DNA of 64,000 bases from Mesaphorura yosii (Eukaryota > Arthropoda > Collembola > Poduromorpha > Tullbergiidae), in contig WIXG01000003.1 in the NCBI GenBank assembly GCA_009869945.1, positions 558,001 to 622,000 of the forward strand. Direction: 5' to 3'. A program made the position numbers and the translations under genes. The notes beneath the pieces are model-generated. The model worked only from the letters and a program-made list of their open reading frames with translations, was not told where the DNA came from and ran no database searches. This document shows positions 1-14,000 of the stretch, piece by piece (within the stretch, counting starts at the first letter, position 1; the number at the start of each line of letters is the position of its first letter).

Positions 1-3000
1 CAATTTATGTTTAAAGGCAAGCTGGCGATTGCTGGAGATTTTTCCCTCATCTCGGCCTTCAGAATGGAACGTAATATTGAACTGGATACAGTTCGCAATT
101 TTTCTCGGAATTCCTAATCGATTTTTAAGTTCTCCAGCTCGCAGGTCGCAGAATGCCGGGCTCCGCCGAAACTGTCACCAGTTTAATGGATTTTTTTTCA
201 ATTTCCAGATAAAAACTTGCACAAGATTTCATCACCCGCCAGGCTGTGATTAAAAACGAGTAAATTGAAATTAAAAATGTTTCCCAACTCAATTTTTCCA
301 TTTTTTAGTTTGGCTGGTCAAAGTTCACGATTCTCGACAATACGAAATGCTTAGAAAGCTTTCCTTCGCCTGACTTGTGAAATTCTGACAAATATCTTTC
401 GTAATTAATAATGTATTTATATCTGAAGTGAATTCAATGAAAGGCCACGGGCGGAGCATTTTTGAAGGAATTAGCTTCTCGTACCAGGGCGTATTTTGTC
501 TTTATTTTGAATCACAACCTTTAATGAGTCCTTTCATAAAGGCAGTAAGGAGTTCATATTTCACAATGCATGTTAATCATCTGACGTCTCACATTCACCC
601 AATGAGCTAGCAAGTACACAAGTTGAGAGAGTCCGCAATGTGAAACTTTGTTGTTGGCAGCAGGCCGCAAATAAGCTGGCATAATTTCCGACGTCAACGA
701 CCAACTTTTGCACATTATTTTACCCGCAAGGAGACAATACTCTGACTTATGAGCTTTGCGAGCTGCGTGCGGCGAATTTCTCAAGGGAAAGTGCCTGAGC
801 CCAAAATTACGTCCAAACAAAGTTTCCATTGAAGGCGTTTGAGTTTACGAACGCGTAAGGCACGACACAATGCATCCATGCCCATGATTTGTTATTTACT
901 CTGGCATTTGCTTGTTTTTGCGCCGTGAAGCCAAAGCCAGGCCAGAAACATTTTATGGAAATCACGTACGTGTTGCGTCGCTAGTTTGTGTTGCGGGTTA
1001 ATAATGAAATGTGCTCGGCACAAGTCCTCGCGCAGACAAAAGCACACTACCAGGGCCTTGTACGGTAATTTTTGTGTAAACTGAGTCGACAGTTTTAGAT
1101 TCAGGAGCCAAAGCCAAAGCCAAAAGTCGACATTTTTCATGCCTGCCTGCCTGCAGTCTGCAGTTTCCAGTTTCGTTCATGCTGCGCTTTCTCCTGCTTG
1201 CACGTGCCAGCTCAGCCGCATTTAAATGTAAACATTTTGGCCGGCGATTCTGGTCTGCCATGTATGCATTTTGTACCTTTTGTTGATTTCCAAGCTCAAT
1301 TTTATGCTGCCGTCGTTGCCGCTGCTCATATGATTGTGATTTGTGTGAATGAAACAACGCACCGAATGGCCGTATTTCGTATTTTTATTTACAATCGAGG
1401 CCCGTGCCCGCTTGTCGTGCTATGCAATATGGAAATCTGCAGGGGCTCATTCAATTCTTGCTCACGCTGTACGCAGCACAATGTAGCATGCCATGCCATA
1501 ATAATAATATACAACAGCGCAACAATAACGTGCCGGTGGCTCAGCAGCTGCAGTAGCAGCAAGCAGCATGATGCAAAATGAAATTTATTTGGTAACAAAA
1601 ATCTAAACCACATGATGTTTCTTTTCCTCGTGGAGAAAGTTTGCCGCAGCCGCACGCTGCGTGAGGCAAGACAGCGTGTTTTCGTAGTTTTCGTAGGGGT
1701 AGAAAAGAAATACGCGGATCGCGGCCGCTGCTGAGATGCTGAGAGAAAGATGAGGAAGGTAAAACTGTAGAACGGGACAGCACAGTGGCGGAACGTCTTT
1801 ATCCACTTTCCCTTACGTTTTTGCCAATCGCCATCGCCATTCCTCATCCGCGCCTGCTTTTATGACCGCACTTCGAGTCCAGGATCCAAGATTTCCCCTT
1901 CACTGCCTCGCTGCCAGTGCCAACGCAGCGTAAGCGTAATGTGATGTGATGTAATGTAATGACTTCCATGAGCAGCTCGTCGCCGTCGTCTCACGTTGCA
2001 GTAACAGGAAATTGAAACAATAATAAAAACCTTGGAGTCAGGGTTTTTATATTATTTTTAAAATGTCTGAAACAATTGCAGACGAGCATGTTTTAGGTCG
2101 ATATTGACTCTACCTTCATTTTCGTCACCTCACCACGCGAAACGAGCAAAACTTGAGAGCAGAACCTGAGAGCTTGGTCTTGTCGCGTCCCAATTATGTG
2201 TCCGGAATACGTAAACTTGTCGCAAATTGTTATATTGTGTACTTGCTTTTTATTGCACGCGTGACACGAGCACGGGAGTTGTTCAACGGTCAATTTCAAA
2301 ACCCACTCGACGTGATCTCGATCTCAGGCACTCAGGCCAGGCAGAGATTCACTGCTCACAGTTGACAATTCACAGTCGCATCGTAACCGTACAAGTACGA
2401 CTATGGCGTAATTTTCTCGCTTTCGCATAGCCTGCCTGCCTTGGCTTCCGTAATTGGGCCTGGCTGCAATAACACGGGCTGGCTATCACGACACGACACG
2501 GTTGACAAAACCCAGACACTTCAATATCAATACCACACAAAATAAAGTCACAGCCGTGCCTAGCCTAGCCATAGAAGACAAGTGGGTTCATCAAGTCCAA
2601 GTCCAGACGACCCAGCAATAAGCAATTTTGCACTCGATTCACGCACGAATCACGTTGAATAAACCACGAGAACTGCACTGCACTGCACGAGGACGTGCGA
2701 GCGTGAAAGCGAGGAGATGTTGTTCTTGAGAATGGGATAAACGTGGATCTGAGTCTGGCCTGGGCTGGGCTGGGCTTTGGTCTGGGAATTGTGACACAAA
2801 TAAATAAGTAGTTAAGTGTCGTGATCGGGCATCGTGCTTCTCGTTCTCACAAAACGAAATATAGCACACAAACACGGTAAATGGGCGATGGGGTGGTAAG
2901 GATCTCGATCCCAGCCTGCAATTACGGCATGCACAGGAAGAGAACGAGCGCGCGAGCAGGCAATTTAGGAATCACAAGGGCTAATAATTCCGTACAACTA

Positions 3001-5040
3001 CGACACAACGGCAGTGGCAATAGCAATTGCAATGTAATACATTATCTGAATCGGGCTCGGACTCGCTTTTTCCGTCAACAAATGTCAGCACTGTTTTTAT
3101 TGTTCACATCAGAATTTTCTTGTGCAGTGCAGTTTGTGTGACTGAATCCGAGAATTTCTCTTTTTATAATCTAATCAAAACAGTCTGCCTGTTTGCCCTT
3201 TCCTTGATGTTTTGTACTTCTTGAGTGAGCATCTTTGTACCGACGTCTATAACAATTACTTTACTGCATCTGCAAACTTGCATAATTGAGGCAGGGACCA
3301 TGGAGGACGCGGGGCATGGGCCAACTTTCTCCATTACTGTATTATCACATCATTCTAAATGTTAGTCGCGAGGCCAGTGCAATGCAGTTCTTTCCTGCAT
3401 AGATCGGCGTAGGTGTAGTGTGAACGTGAAGATCAGCCACGCGAGCGAGCCAGCGAGATGCGCTCAGAACTTGTTATAAGTGCACGAGACGCCAGGCAAC
3501 AGACGCAGACAACAGACAGTGCAGATTGAGTTTAATAAGATTTTCTCTTTGCATGTCATTTTTCTGTGTGTAGGCCGAAATGATGCAAAACTTTGATGAA
3601 ATCCTTCCTCCGGCCCGGAGCAAATGAAAATATTCATACAATCATCTTAGAATCTTGGATCTGCTGTTCTTTTCATTCACGTACGCGTACGCGCCAACTG
3701 CCAATGCGCCAAATCCTGTGACGAAGACGATAACGGTGAAGGCTGACGAGCACACAAAACACGACCGACACAATCACCCGATTACGAAATAGGAAAAGCA
3801 AACAACAAACAAGAAAAAAGCAAATATTTGGACGGACGTCATGCTCATGTTTTTGGTGCTTGTATGAATGACATCTTCATTCTTCATGTGCGTCGTAGCC
3901 GTGGTCGTCAAAAATGGAAATAGAAATTGAGATTCGTTTTTGACGGACATCCTCCAGAGACCCAAATCACAAGACACGTCGACTCGCCGCGTTATTGCAG
4001 GATAATTTACGAACCGTCTTTGGTCTTTGTGCGAAATGTCAAATAAATTCATTTATTCCATAAATCCCAGGCAGGGACGAGCCGAGCAGCTCAGCAACAG
4101 CACGAACGTGATGTGGTGAAGTGAAGTTGATGATGATGTGTCCGAATTTATAAAGATTTCGGCTTCTGCGGTTTAAAACGGAGGAACCAAACTGCAAACT
4201 CAAAGTAAAAGTGAAGTAAAGATTCTCAAGAGAATTGGCTCGACGGCTGAGTAGACTCGATGGGCATTGACTTTCATATCAACTCGGAACAGAACAGAAA
4301 ACGGGTCGCAGCGCTGAAGACTGAAGAAAGCACGTACGCCGCATCACGCCGTTAAAGGCTCTTGTTTTGAAGGAGTCCACGTTTACGTTCTCATCCAGCC
4401 AAGTCACGAACGAGCGCAGCTCGGCAAGAAGAATCTTTGTTTTCTGCGGTGCTTGAGTAAAGTGTGGGAAGAAAATTCAACGATTCAAGATCCGAATTAT
4501 AGCTCTCCGCTACTTCCAGGCTCCGTACATCATACCACAATTCGCAAGACGCGACAGGCCAGGCCAAACCGTTAAAACAAGACTCCAAGACCCAAGCCAA
4601 GTTATGGATTTTTCCAGCAGACTCTGCTGGAATACGTAATTCATGTTTTTTAATTAAGAATCTTAATTCAAGAGGACGGGCCACATTGCTAAGCTGTCTC
4701 GCTTCTCGCTTGGTGTTTGTACGCGGTACGTCGTGTTTGTGCAATGCAGTGAAATCAGTGAAAGGTAGGTTAGAAAGTGGTTGAACTGAACTCAAGCCAA
4801 GCGTGGCGTGGCGTGGCTCAAGTGGTGATGAATTTATAACGCGCCGAATGGCGAGTACAGATGCACTTTTTGTAATATTTATTGCCAGGATGGATTAACG
4901 CCAACGCCACGTCGGATTACGATTCGAAACGGAATAATTGCTCCGTTCTGTTCCGCTCGCTCTGCTCTGCCGCGCTTCGTTAATTCTAATTCAGATCCGA
5001 GCTTTCACCATTGCCGATTGCCCTCGTAGTCCAAGACAAG
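1..5040. other. Non-coding upstream region, no gene supported
   Basis: I see no exon with family similarity or a consistent splice chain here. Short open frames occur but lack coding character. A run of GCCT units lies at about 1140-1155 and TGGCG pentamers at about 4803-4818. A possible 3' splice site (TTCTAATTCAG) ends at 4994, 46 bases before the receptor start codon, so a non-coding first exon of the 5-HT receptor gene may lie somewhere upstream. Confidence 0.6.
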
Positions 5041-8000
5041 ATGAGTAGTACAAGGTCCGAGTACGAATACGGCGGTGCTGGGCCAGAACTGTGCGAGGAT
5101 TACAACAATTGCGACCACGAGCACGGGCAAGACCACGGCCAGCTGAGCGGCCCGTGGCCGCCCGGAAGTGACTTCGGCTACGACTTCGGCAACGACACGA
5201 ATGCGACCAGCGGCGGGAATGGAACGTGGGCTCTTCCCACAGTGCTCTTTATGAGCGTAACTTCATCAATACTCGGATTAATGATACTCGCAACGATCAT
5301 TGGTAAGTCTTAGGCCAAGTGAAAAAACCTTTCTCTTGTCGTGTCTTGTCCCCAATAAAATGTCAATGGAAAAGTTTGTCAAGTATTTCGGTAGTTAGGC
5401 AGGCAGATGAATCTCCGAACTCCGACTGAGTCTGACCTTCAACTCGAGCATGTTAAGTGTCTGCCTCTCAACGTGACAAAAATAAGTTGACAATCCGACG
5501 AGCAAACCACTTAGAAGTTTACGGCTCGGTTCGCAGCGAGCTCAATGAGCTCAAGTCGTCAACGAAGCACACACGCGACACGCAGTCAGAGTCACGCAGC
5601 AATGTCGTGGTCGTGGTCTTGGGTGATGTTCGGCACTTGGCCAGAGTTCTTGACTTCTTGTCTTGCTTTCCCAAGCGCCAACCCGAGCAGTACAGCAACA
5701 TATAAGCAATACTCATCAAGTGTCGTAGTCATAACGCAATTGCCATTCTCATCATTATCGTCTTCATTGAGCTGAGTGAGTTGAAGTTGTGTCTGCCAGT
5801 ATTTAAGAGTAAGAGCTTGGCCAGCCCCGACTCGATTTGGTGGCCATCATCTTGGTCTCCATCTGCGTCTAGTCTGCGGTTGAATTCGTCGTTATTAATT
5901 GTAAGACGCTGGCAGATCTTAGCCAGACCGCCATTGACTGACGCTTCTTTTATTCGTGTCCTCATTCTCCTTCTTTCTCTTCTTCATTTCTCTGTTATCT
6001 CTGATCCATGATCCAAGTCAAGTCAAGTCGATGCTGTTCGTCAGCCGACTGGCGTCCTGTTGTCTTGTCTTGTCTGCGCGCTACGCCCGTGCAGTGCCCG
6101 TCCGTCCTTCTGTTCTCAGAAACTCGGGGCTCGCTGCACTGCACAATCTTTCATTGTGTTTGTGGGAACCACGAACGAAGGAACGAGTCGAAGAAGAATC
6201 TTCAATCTTGACAGATATATTGAACAACAATTCTTCCGGTCTAATGTCTGGGCTTTGCGGTGGAGAAAGCACAGAGCTCACGGAATGATCACGAATTGAG
6301 AGCATCGTAGCAGCACAGCAATAGACAACAACTCCCACAAGTACACTCCACTGCGTCTTGTTTGTGGTCAGCGGCACCGGCAACAGTCCCATAACAAGTA
6401 CCAACATCTGCTGCTCTAGGTAGGCCAGGCCACAGGCAATTATTGACTATTGGCTTCATTGTCCATTGACTACACATACCAACATATTATTTGCGTCAGT
6501 TGTGTAGGGCACGGGCAACGGGCATCTAACCATCCAGATAAGGCAAGGGGCATTACAGCTGGCTAATTCAATCGGCCGACCTGACAATGCAAGAAATATG
6601 ATCTTAGATCTTCGAACTTAATGTAATAAGAGTCGCAAGGCCGAGCCGAAAGCAATTGAATGGACTCATCCGAGTCCAACATCCAAGTAAAGTGCAAGTA
6701 CAGGAAGTTGAATCATCGAATCGAGTCGGTCTTCGGTCGGTAGGCATTTGGCGTTTGGAGAATCGGCCACTTGGAGATGAAGATGAATTTTCGATAATAC
6801 GAATTTTCATTCTCACATACTCCACTCACTCCGATCAAACGCTGATGATGATGACGGCGATGTTGACTGGAACACTGGTGAATGAAGACGTAATGTTCGG
6901 ATGTTGACACGACGCATGAGTTTGCGTGCGGGAGAAAAATGTTTTCATTTTTACAAAGAGATGAGATTGAGATGGCAGGCAGCGCCGCGGCCAGCGCAGC
7001 AGCGCCGCAAAAGGCATAAGCAAGGAAGTTTAGGAAAGATGAGTTATGGACGCACATTCAAAGAATCTCTTTGAAGATACTCCTTTCACAATTTTTCATA
7101 AGATTCTCTCAGTCATCGTCATCTTCATCTTCTCAGAAACACGAAATTCTACGTCGCACTGCGTCGGGATTAGTTCTCACAGGCGGACGGACGGACGAGG
7201 ACGCGGACTCTGGATGGACCATTTCATCATCGTCATCAATATCGCTTGGCTTGTCTCTGTCTCACTCCATGCTTGATGGTGGTGATGTGATGTTGATGGC
7301 TTTTTTATTCACGTGATACGCGAGGATTTTCTCGCAAGTCAATCCTTTCATCTTCATCTCCATTTTCGCCGTCACTCGCGGCTCGCGTCGCAAATCTTCC
7401 GAAATTCTTATAAAAAGTCACATTACTCCACGTGCTGCATTGTGTTTTGCATACTGCATGGATTTGGAGACGGGGCAGCGATAAACGACGAGCTCTTCAT
7501 ATTTTTATCGCATAAAATACGAATTTTATTGCGATGGGTTAAATTATAAACAAAAGGAGCTTAATATTCTTGAATAAAGGCTCCTGCCTGCGGTGGCGGC
7601 GGAGTGTTGTGTCGGCCAGATCGTAAACATCGTCTTTATTGTAATCAATAACCAATTTAAAGCTTCACCCGCGTCGAGCACTTAGCAATATTGAATCTGC
7701 GTCGCGTCGGCCTCGCCGTGGCTTGGCTTGGCTTGGCTCGGGCCTCACAATTTAAGAAATGAAGAGAAAGCAGTCTGTTTCAAGAAAGATGGCATGCTAG
7801 CCAGTTTGGTTTGGATGCTTCTTATGTTTTTATCTGTTCTCCCCATCTCGACTGTACTTGAACATATTCTCCAGACGCTCCGACTCCACTTCGACTTGAC
7901 TCTTTCTCGCATTCACAATCTTTAACACTTAATATTTGCACTGGCGTACTTAAAATGCAGATTAGAAGCTTGTAAAGTCGAAGTCACGTCCCAGACTCGG

Positions 8001-11000
8001 ACCCGTGTCTTGCGTAAGCTCGTGTACAAAAGATATCGCGCATAAAATACGAGTTTTGACATTATTATTACAAAATTCCTGAAATTATGCCCTGCTTTTC
8101 AATTCAGACTTCAGACTGCTCCGAGCCCCGGAATTAAATCTGTACACAAAGAAACTTAAACTGCGCGGCAAGTACGTGATCATGATCATGACTTTCTCTG
8201 CTTTGGTAGGAAGGCGCGTGTCCTGTCGTCTCGACTCGAGCGTGGTGCGTGATTAATTGCCTCTGAGATGTTTTCATTCAAGCTCCGCGATTCACACGCG
8301 TGTGGCTTTTATTTTATGGGATTCATCGCACTCGTATTCTTATCCCTATTCGTGGTCTTAAGTCCATTAACATTGCAATTGCCAATTAAATTGCGTCTTT
8401 GCTTCTTCGAATTACGTCTGATTTCGGAAATCAGCCAATTTGAGGTGGTGGATACTCGAACCGGGCTGCTATGGCCGTGGCCATGGTCGTGGAAGAGTTT
8501 GAAACTGGATCCCAACTGCTTCGGGAAATCTCCCTTCTTCGCTAATTGGTCGTGGCGGCCGTCTTACTCGCCCTTCCGAACCCACAAGCCCGCCAGGTCT
8601 CATGTTTCCACCAAAACGTCGTACCGTATTATCGTTAATTGGTCTTCGATTGTTTAGCAGGCCATTAAACCGTCGTTTTGAATTTCTTCTGTGGTGCGGG
8701 AAGATGAGCGGATGATAATGGTAAGGACGGGGATGAGAACCAAGTCTCCTGAAATACGTAACACATAGAATCAATTAAGAACGCCCGCAGGAGCACGTGC
8801 GTAGCGTACGAAGGGTGATGAACTTACATGGACCCAAAACCGGCTCGAAGAGGATGACGATGAAACTCGTCGTTCGCATTCTCTTCTTCGTGGTAGTCGT
8901 AGTCGGGAGCGTATCCGCCGTTGTCATTAAGCGTTTCGTCTTTGTAATTAACACCACCATAATCATAACTTCTTGACTCTGAGCCTCGAGTTGGACTTGA
9001 AACTGGAACGGCGGATTCATAGTCGACTCCTGCCACTTCTTCTGCTGCTTGCTGTATGGGACCCAAACTCACGACGTCGTGAGCCCCTGGCTCTCCACCT
9101 CCTCCTTGTTCATAGGGCCGTGGCCCATACGGAGAGTAAGGGCCCTCCATCTGAACCCAGCCGTACAGGGTCGCAGGGCATACTGCGTGCGCGTGTATGC
9201 GCAGATCTTCACAGAGTCTGGTGTCTACAATCAAAATCAAAGTAATTAAGCCACAGCTTGAAAGAACACGGCTCGTAGCTGGATTGTTTTGTTGAAGATG
9301 TTAATTGATTATGAATTATGATTAGTGTGATTACGTACCGGCTGCTTTGCGTGTGCGTGCACGGGCGAGCGCTTGATGGTGAACTCGCACTGCCGCGCAC
9401 GATTGTACGATGATAAGCAAGAAGACGATTCTTGTGCTGGTGCTGGTGGGATTGGGAAAGAATGCCAGTTTTCTCATTCTGCCTATGTGTGATAAGCAAG
9501 ACGGTTAATTTTCAATTACATTGTGCATTTAAAACTACAGCTGAAGATCTGAACCCAGCTCAATTAAACTTTAGCAATAAGTGTGGGTTAAGTGCGAGTT
9601 AATCAATCTATAACAACGGCATCCGGCGACTGGAATATTGAGTTCGCTGAATTACTGCTGTTCGGAGATTATAAGCCAATACGTATTTCGATAGAGATTC
9701 ATAAAATCAACTAGTTTCAATTTGGTTAGTAGCTTGTTGTGTGGTATAGTAAATTAATTGTTGTAATGTCTATTTGCAGGCAATGTGTTCGTGATTGTTG
9801 CCGTGTTCAAAGAGAAAAACTTGCAGAGTGTCGCCAATTACTTGATCGGTAATTTACTATTTACCTACGCTACAGAACAAAATCCTAACGAATTCCGGTC
9901 GTCCAAGCCTAATCTCGGGCATATTTCCTGTCTTCTAGTCTCGCTGGCCGTCGCTGATCTGATGGTCGCCTGCCTCGTGATGCCGATGGGAGCTCTTTAT
10001 TCCGTAAGTTTGCTGTACTTTTTTTATTGCATTATCTCAGCTCAAATTGGACGACAGACAAATACAAAATACGAAAATATCAAAATGTCGGAGCTTGTAT
10101 GTTGACAAGTCAGAGAAAGCAGAGGAATGCACAACAAAAAAGTTTGAATTGCTACAGAATAAAAGTTGTTTTGTATTTTTAATGCTGGCGCAAACTTTTG
10201 TTGATAATTTTGATCTCAGGAGACGTGAAACAGACGCAAGGCCAGGCCAGATGAAGGCGAGAACCCCCCTTCCCCTCGCACGTGTACTTTTGACGTTTTG
10301 ACAGTCGGCCTTCGATTTCGGCTTTGACTCGTGCTGCCGTGTGATTCTGTTAGCGAAGTTTGCGACGTTGCATCGCCGTGCTCGTTATTATCAAGATTTT
10401 TCGCGAAGATCAATGATTCTCGCGCTCGGAATCAGAACTCTACCTGGACCAATTTTTATTTGTCCCGACCACAAATCAGCCCATTTACGCTTGAAAACTG
10501 CGAACAAGCGCAGGCACGACGGCGCGACGCAAGCTCGTTGACTTGATTTCTGCCACTTTGCAGCTTTTTTATGACAAAACTTTCCCGGCCCGCCTGCACA
10601 AAGTTCACATGAGTCGTTCGGGAGAAAAACGACGGCGACGAGCCGACGCTTGACGCGTAACACGAAAACTTTCCTCATTCAAAACTGTATTTATGCATTC
10701 TGATTGTCGTACGACGACGGGAATAGGCGATAGGCAATTGGCCATATGCGATTGCAGCAATTTAAAATTATCGGACCTCCATCAAGGATCAAGAACAAGA
10801 ACCGAGTTCAATTAAAAATTTATTGCGGCCGGTGGCCATTGTAAAAATGTCAGCCGGCGCTCAAGAGATCTAATTTCGTGTCATGGCCTTTTACTCTCGA
10901 TGAAATCGGGAGTCGTGCAGTGCAGTCGTGCATTGAAAAAACGCGAGTCGACTCGGTCCTTGATTTATGTTGTAGTAATTACTCTCCGGAAATTCCAATA

Positions 11001-14000
11001 TTTCATCTGTGCAACACTTTCTTTTGTCCTTTGTGAAACATGAATAAAATATTGAACAGGAACATACGGATAGGGAAAATGAATAGAACGCTCTGAAATC
11101 TGCCAGTTTGATTCCTGAAGTGGGAAATCCGCATCCGAGTCGAGCAGTGTTCTGTTCTGCTCTGCTTTATATTCCGCATTCCGTATTCAACATTCTCCAT
11201 TTTACATAATACATTGCAATTCTTCTTCTGAAGTGGTTTCGGTTCGTTTTCACAGTGTTCTAGTTGTAAATTTGTATGTCTCACACTCTATTGCTCATTG
11301 CTCTCTGCTTCCTGGTATTAGGCCAAAAGGCAGGGAACACAAGACATGTAATATTTAAAGATGAGGTATCGAAGATGCTGCTACTGCTCTTTTGTGATAG
11401 TGATGGAAAGGCAAAAGCCGAGAGCTCGATTCAAGTTTTCTTTTCTTCCGCTCTCATTCACCGCCACGGCACGGCGGCGCGGCGTCGGCGTGCCTGCCTC
11501 CATAATACATACAAAATAGGTTGCAAAAATTACATTACAAGTTACAGTCGCGAACCCGAACATGAGAAGTTGCCTTTTTTATGCAAACTTCGCGCTGCTC
11601 TATGCTCGTACCTCCTTGTACAAGATGCCGTAGCAAATTCCCTACGGAAAACAAGTTGAGACGTGATAAAATGTCAGAGAAGAAAGCACGAGCGCCAGGC
11701 TGACGACTTTCACCCTCCTCTTGTCTTGTCTGAAGTGGCTGCGATGCGATGCGAAATCATTACTTCTTGTTACCGCACTGTACTGCGCGCCTTTCCCAGG
11801 AATTTCGCAAAAGATCTTCTCTTGCCTTAATAAACATGTCACACCTCTGAACGCAGACTGGTTGGACGCGCACGAACGGCAGCCACGACACAATTTCCTG
11901 AGCCAGGACTCGAATATCTCGAAATATGACCACGCTTGAATTATTTGACTCGCTAAGCCCGCGAATAAAATACCCAATTGTAAAGTTGTCCGGATAAGAC
12001 ATCTGGCCGCCTGACGCCTGAGTTTGTATTGAAATTATTCTTTTGAGACAGGATCATGATCCACACGACACACGAGGCAAAATTGCAATCCACAGATTGT
12101 GAGATTTGTACGATTACGACTTACGACATTATGAGTAAGAACGAGGAGAAAAGAGGAAGGAAACCCTTTTCCGTTCGCTTGCATTCGTTTTTTGCTCACT
12201 TTCACCCCATCACTTGACTTGACGCTTAGCGTCGAGTGTCGGCCGGGCGCTTTTCTGTTCTTCTGCTTTTTACCTCGAGACAATACAAATCCAAATCCTC
12301 AATCCTCGAAATCTTACCTTTGTAAGAGATTTTTCTCCGGACTGAATCTCCGCACGACTTCGGATAAGCTCTTAATAATAATGGCAAACAATAATTGAAT
12401 TTGTCATCTCTTTTCTGTTCCTGCTCTACTCACTTTGAACTTTCTCCGACTCCTTTCCTTTCCGTTCTCATCGCGGTGCAGAATTTTTCTGTCCCTTTGC
12501 CGTGCCTGTACTTTGTCGGTGATTTATTGCTGTTGTTTCATATTTTTGTGTAATGGATTGGAATGCATGCTTAACTGAATTGTTTTTGATTCTTTGACAA
12601 AATCTCGTATTTCGCTCCGCATTTCTTCGCTCAGGTTCATATTTTTGGAACGAGAAATTTCTCATAACATAACTCGGGTTCATTTCCTGTGAGCGACGCG
12701 CCTGACGCTTCGAGTTTCCTGTCTGCCTTTTTGTGGAGACAGAAAAATTCACAATTTTGCAGTTAAAAAGTGGGACCAACTTTTTTCTTGCACATTTTTA
12801 TTGTTTTAGACTTTGAACTGCACTGCCGAGTGAAAGACGAGTCGAGTCGACGACGACTGCCTTTGACTTTATTACGTCGACACTTCCGTCTTCCTTTCCT
12901 TTCTTCACTTTCTGCCGCGCCGCCTAAGTGTAGCGCGTTTCTTTGTTCGTCATCTGCATCTTCCCGTGCAGCGCATGAAATATCATGTAATAATCATAAT
13001 GTAATCTTTGTAATGGTGTTCACACTTACCCTGAAAACTTTTCACTTTATTTCAACCCGCATTACCCGTCCGCGTCCACAGCCTTGACTTGGCTCAATTT
13101 ATGAATCATTGATAGCATTACGAAAACGAAATGGGCCACGTGCAAAGTAGCAGCAGCAAAGCAGCAATCTTTGCAAAAATCCAATTTTGGCCGCCTTGCC
13201 TGGCGCTGCCACGAGTCGGCCACTTTTAATTTGCAATGTAATTTGCAATTTGCACTCTGCACGTCATCAGACATTAGAGCACCACGCAATTCGTAAAATC
13301 AAGATTCGTGTAGCAAGTTAATGAATTTTTGTACATCAAATATCAGTATGATACAGTATTAAAAGTATTAAAAGGTCATAGCGCTACTATATCGCAAATA
13401 TTACTTGTGTAAATAGTAAAAGGGCGCGCCTTGTCCTAAGTTTAGTATGTTGCGTTGGCTGGCAGGTACTTTTTATTGTCTGTTAATGTCTTTTTTGGCG
13501 CATGCAGGCAATTTAGTGTCTGAGCACATATTTCCAGCTTCGGCTCACTATGAACTATGGCATTAAACAAGAATGATGTCGTAACTTATGCTATGCTGTC
13601 TGCTAGCTCGCCGGCACAAATTCTCCAGTGGTGGTGAAGTCCATAATTGAATGAGCTTCATGCGTAATTGTTTCAGTTCCCGACTTAAATATTTTATTAT
13701 GATGCTACCGAAAGTAAAGCTTGGCGAGACCTACGCCTTCATTAATTTTTTATCATCCCGCAGAGTAAAAGCAGGCTCATGCACTTGAAGACCCGGAGTG
13801 TGACGTATTCGTGTTCAAAATGAGAGATCGCAAGTCGCAGCTCGCAAATTTGCACACTGCACAGAATCACGGCCAAAGTCGTCGGGCCCGGCGACGATGA
13901 CGAAGACGTATTCGATAGCGTGGCATAGCTGGCAGTCGTGCGAAGAAGTGCTGAGTGCTGTTTATTTGTTTTTGATTCCGGAACCCGAATGCAATAAAAA

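Noticed and set aside
4391-4795. 134-codon minus-strand open frame upstream of the receptor
   Set aside because: The frame begins without an ATG at its start, has no recognisable motif and no splice context.
9150-9224. Insulin-like peptide call for the nested secreted protein
   Set aside because: The LC...VC spacing is ten residues rather than eleven, and there is no A-chain CC-x3-C-x8-C motif or other cysteine in the mature protein.
11276-11659. 127-codon plus-strand frame with a signal-peptide-like start in receptor intron 3
   Set aside because: The hydrophobic start is short and the rest looks random (Arg runs from a GC-rich patch); no exon partner or family similarity.
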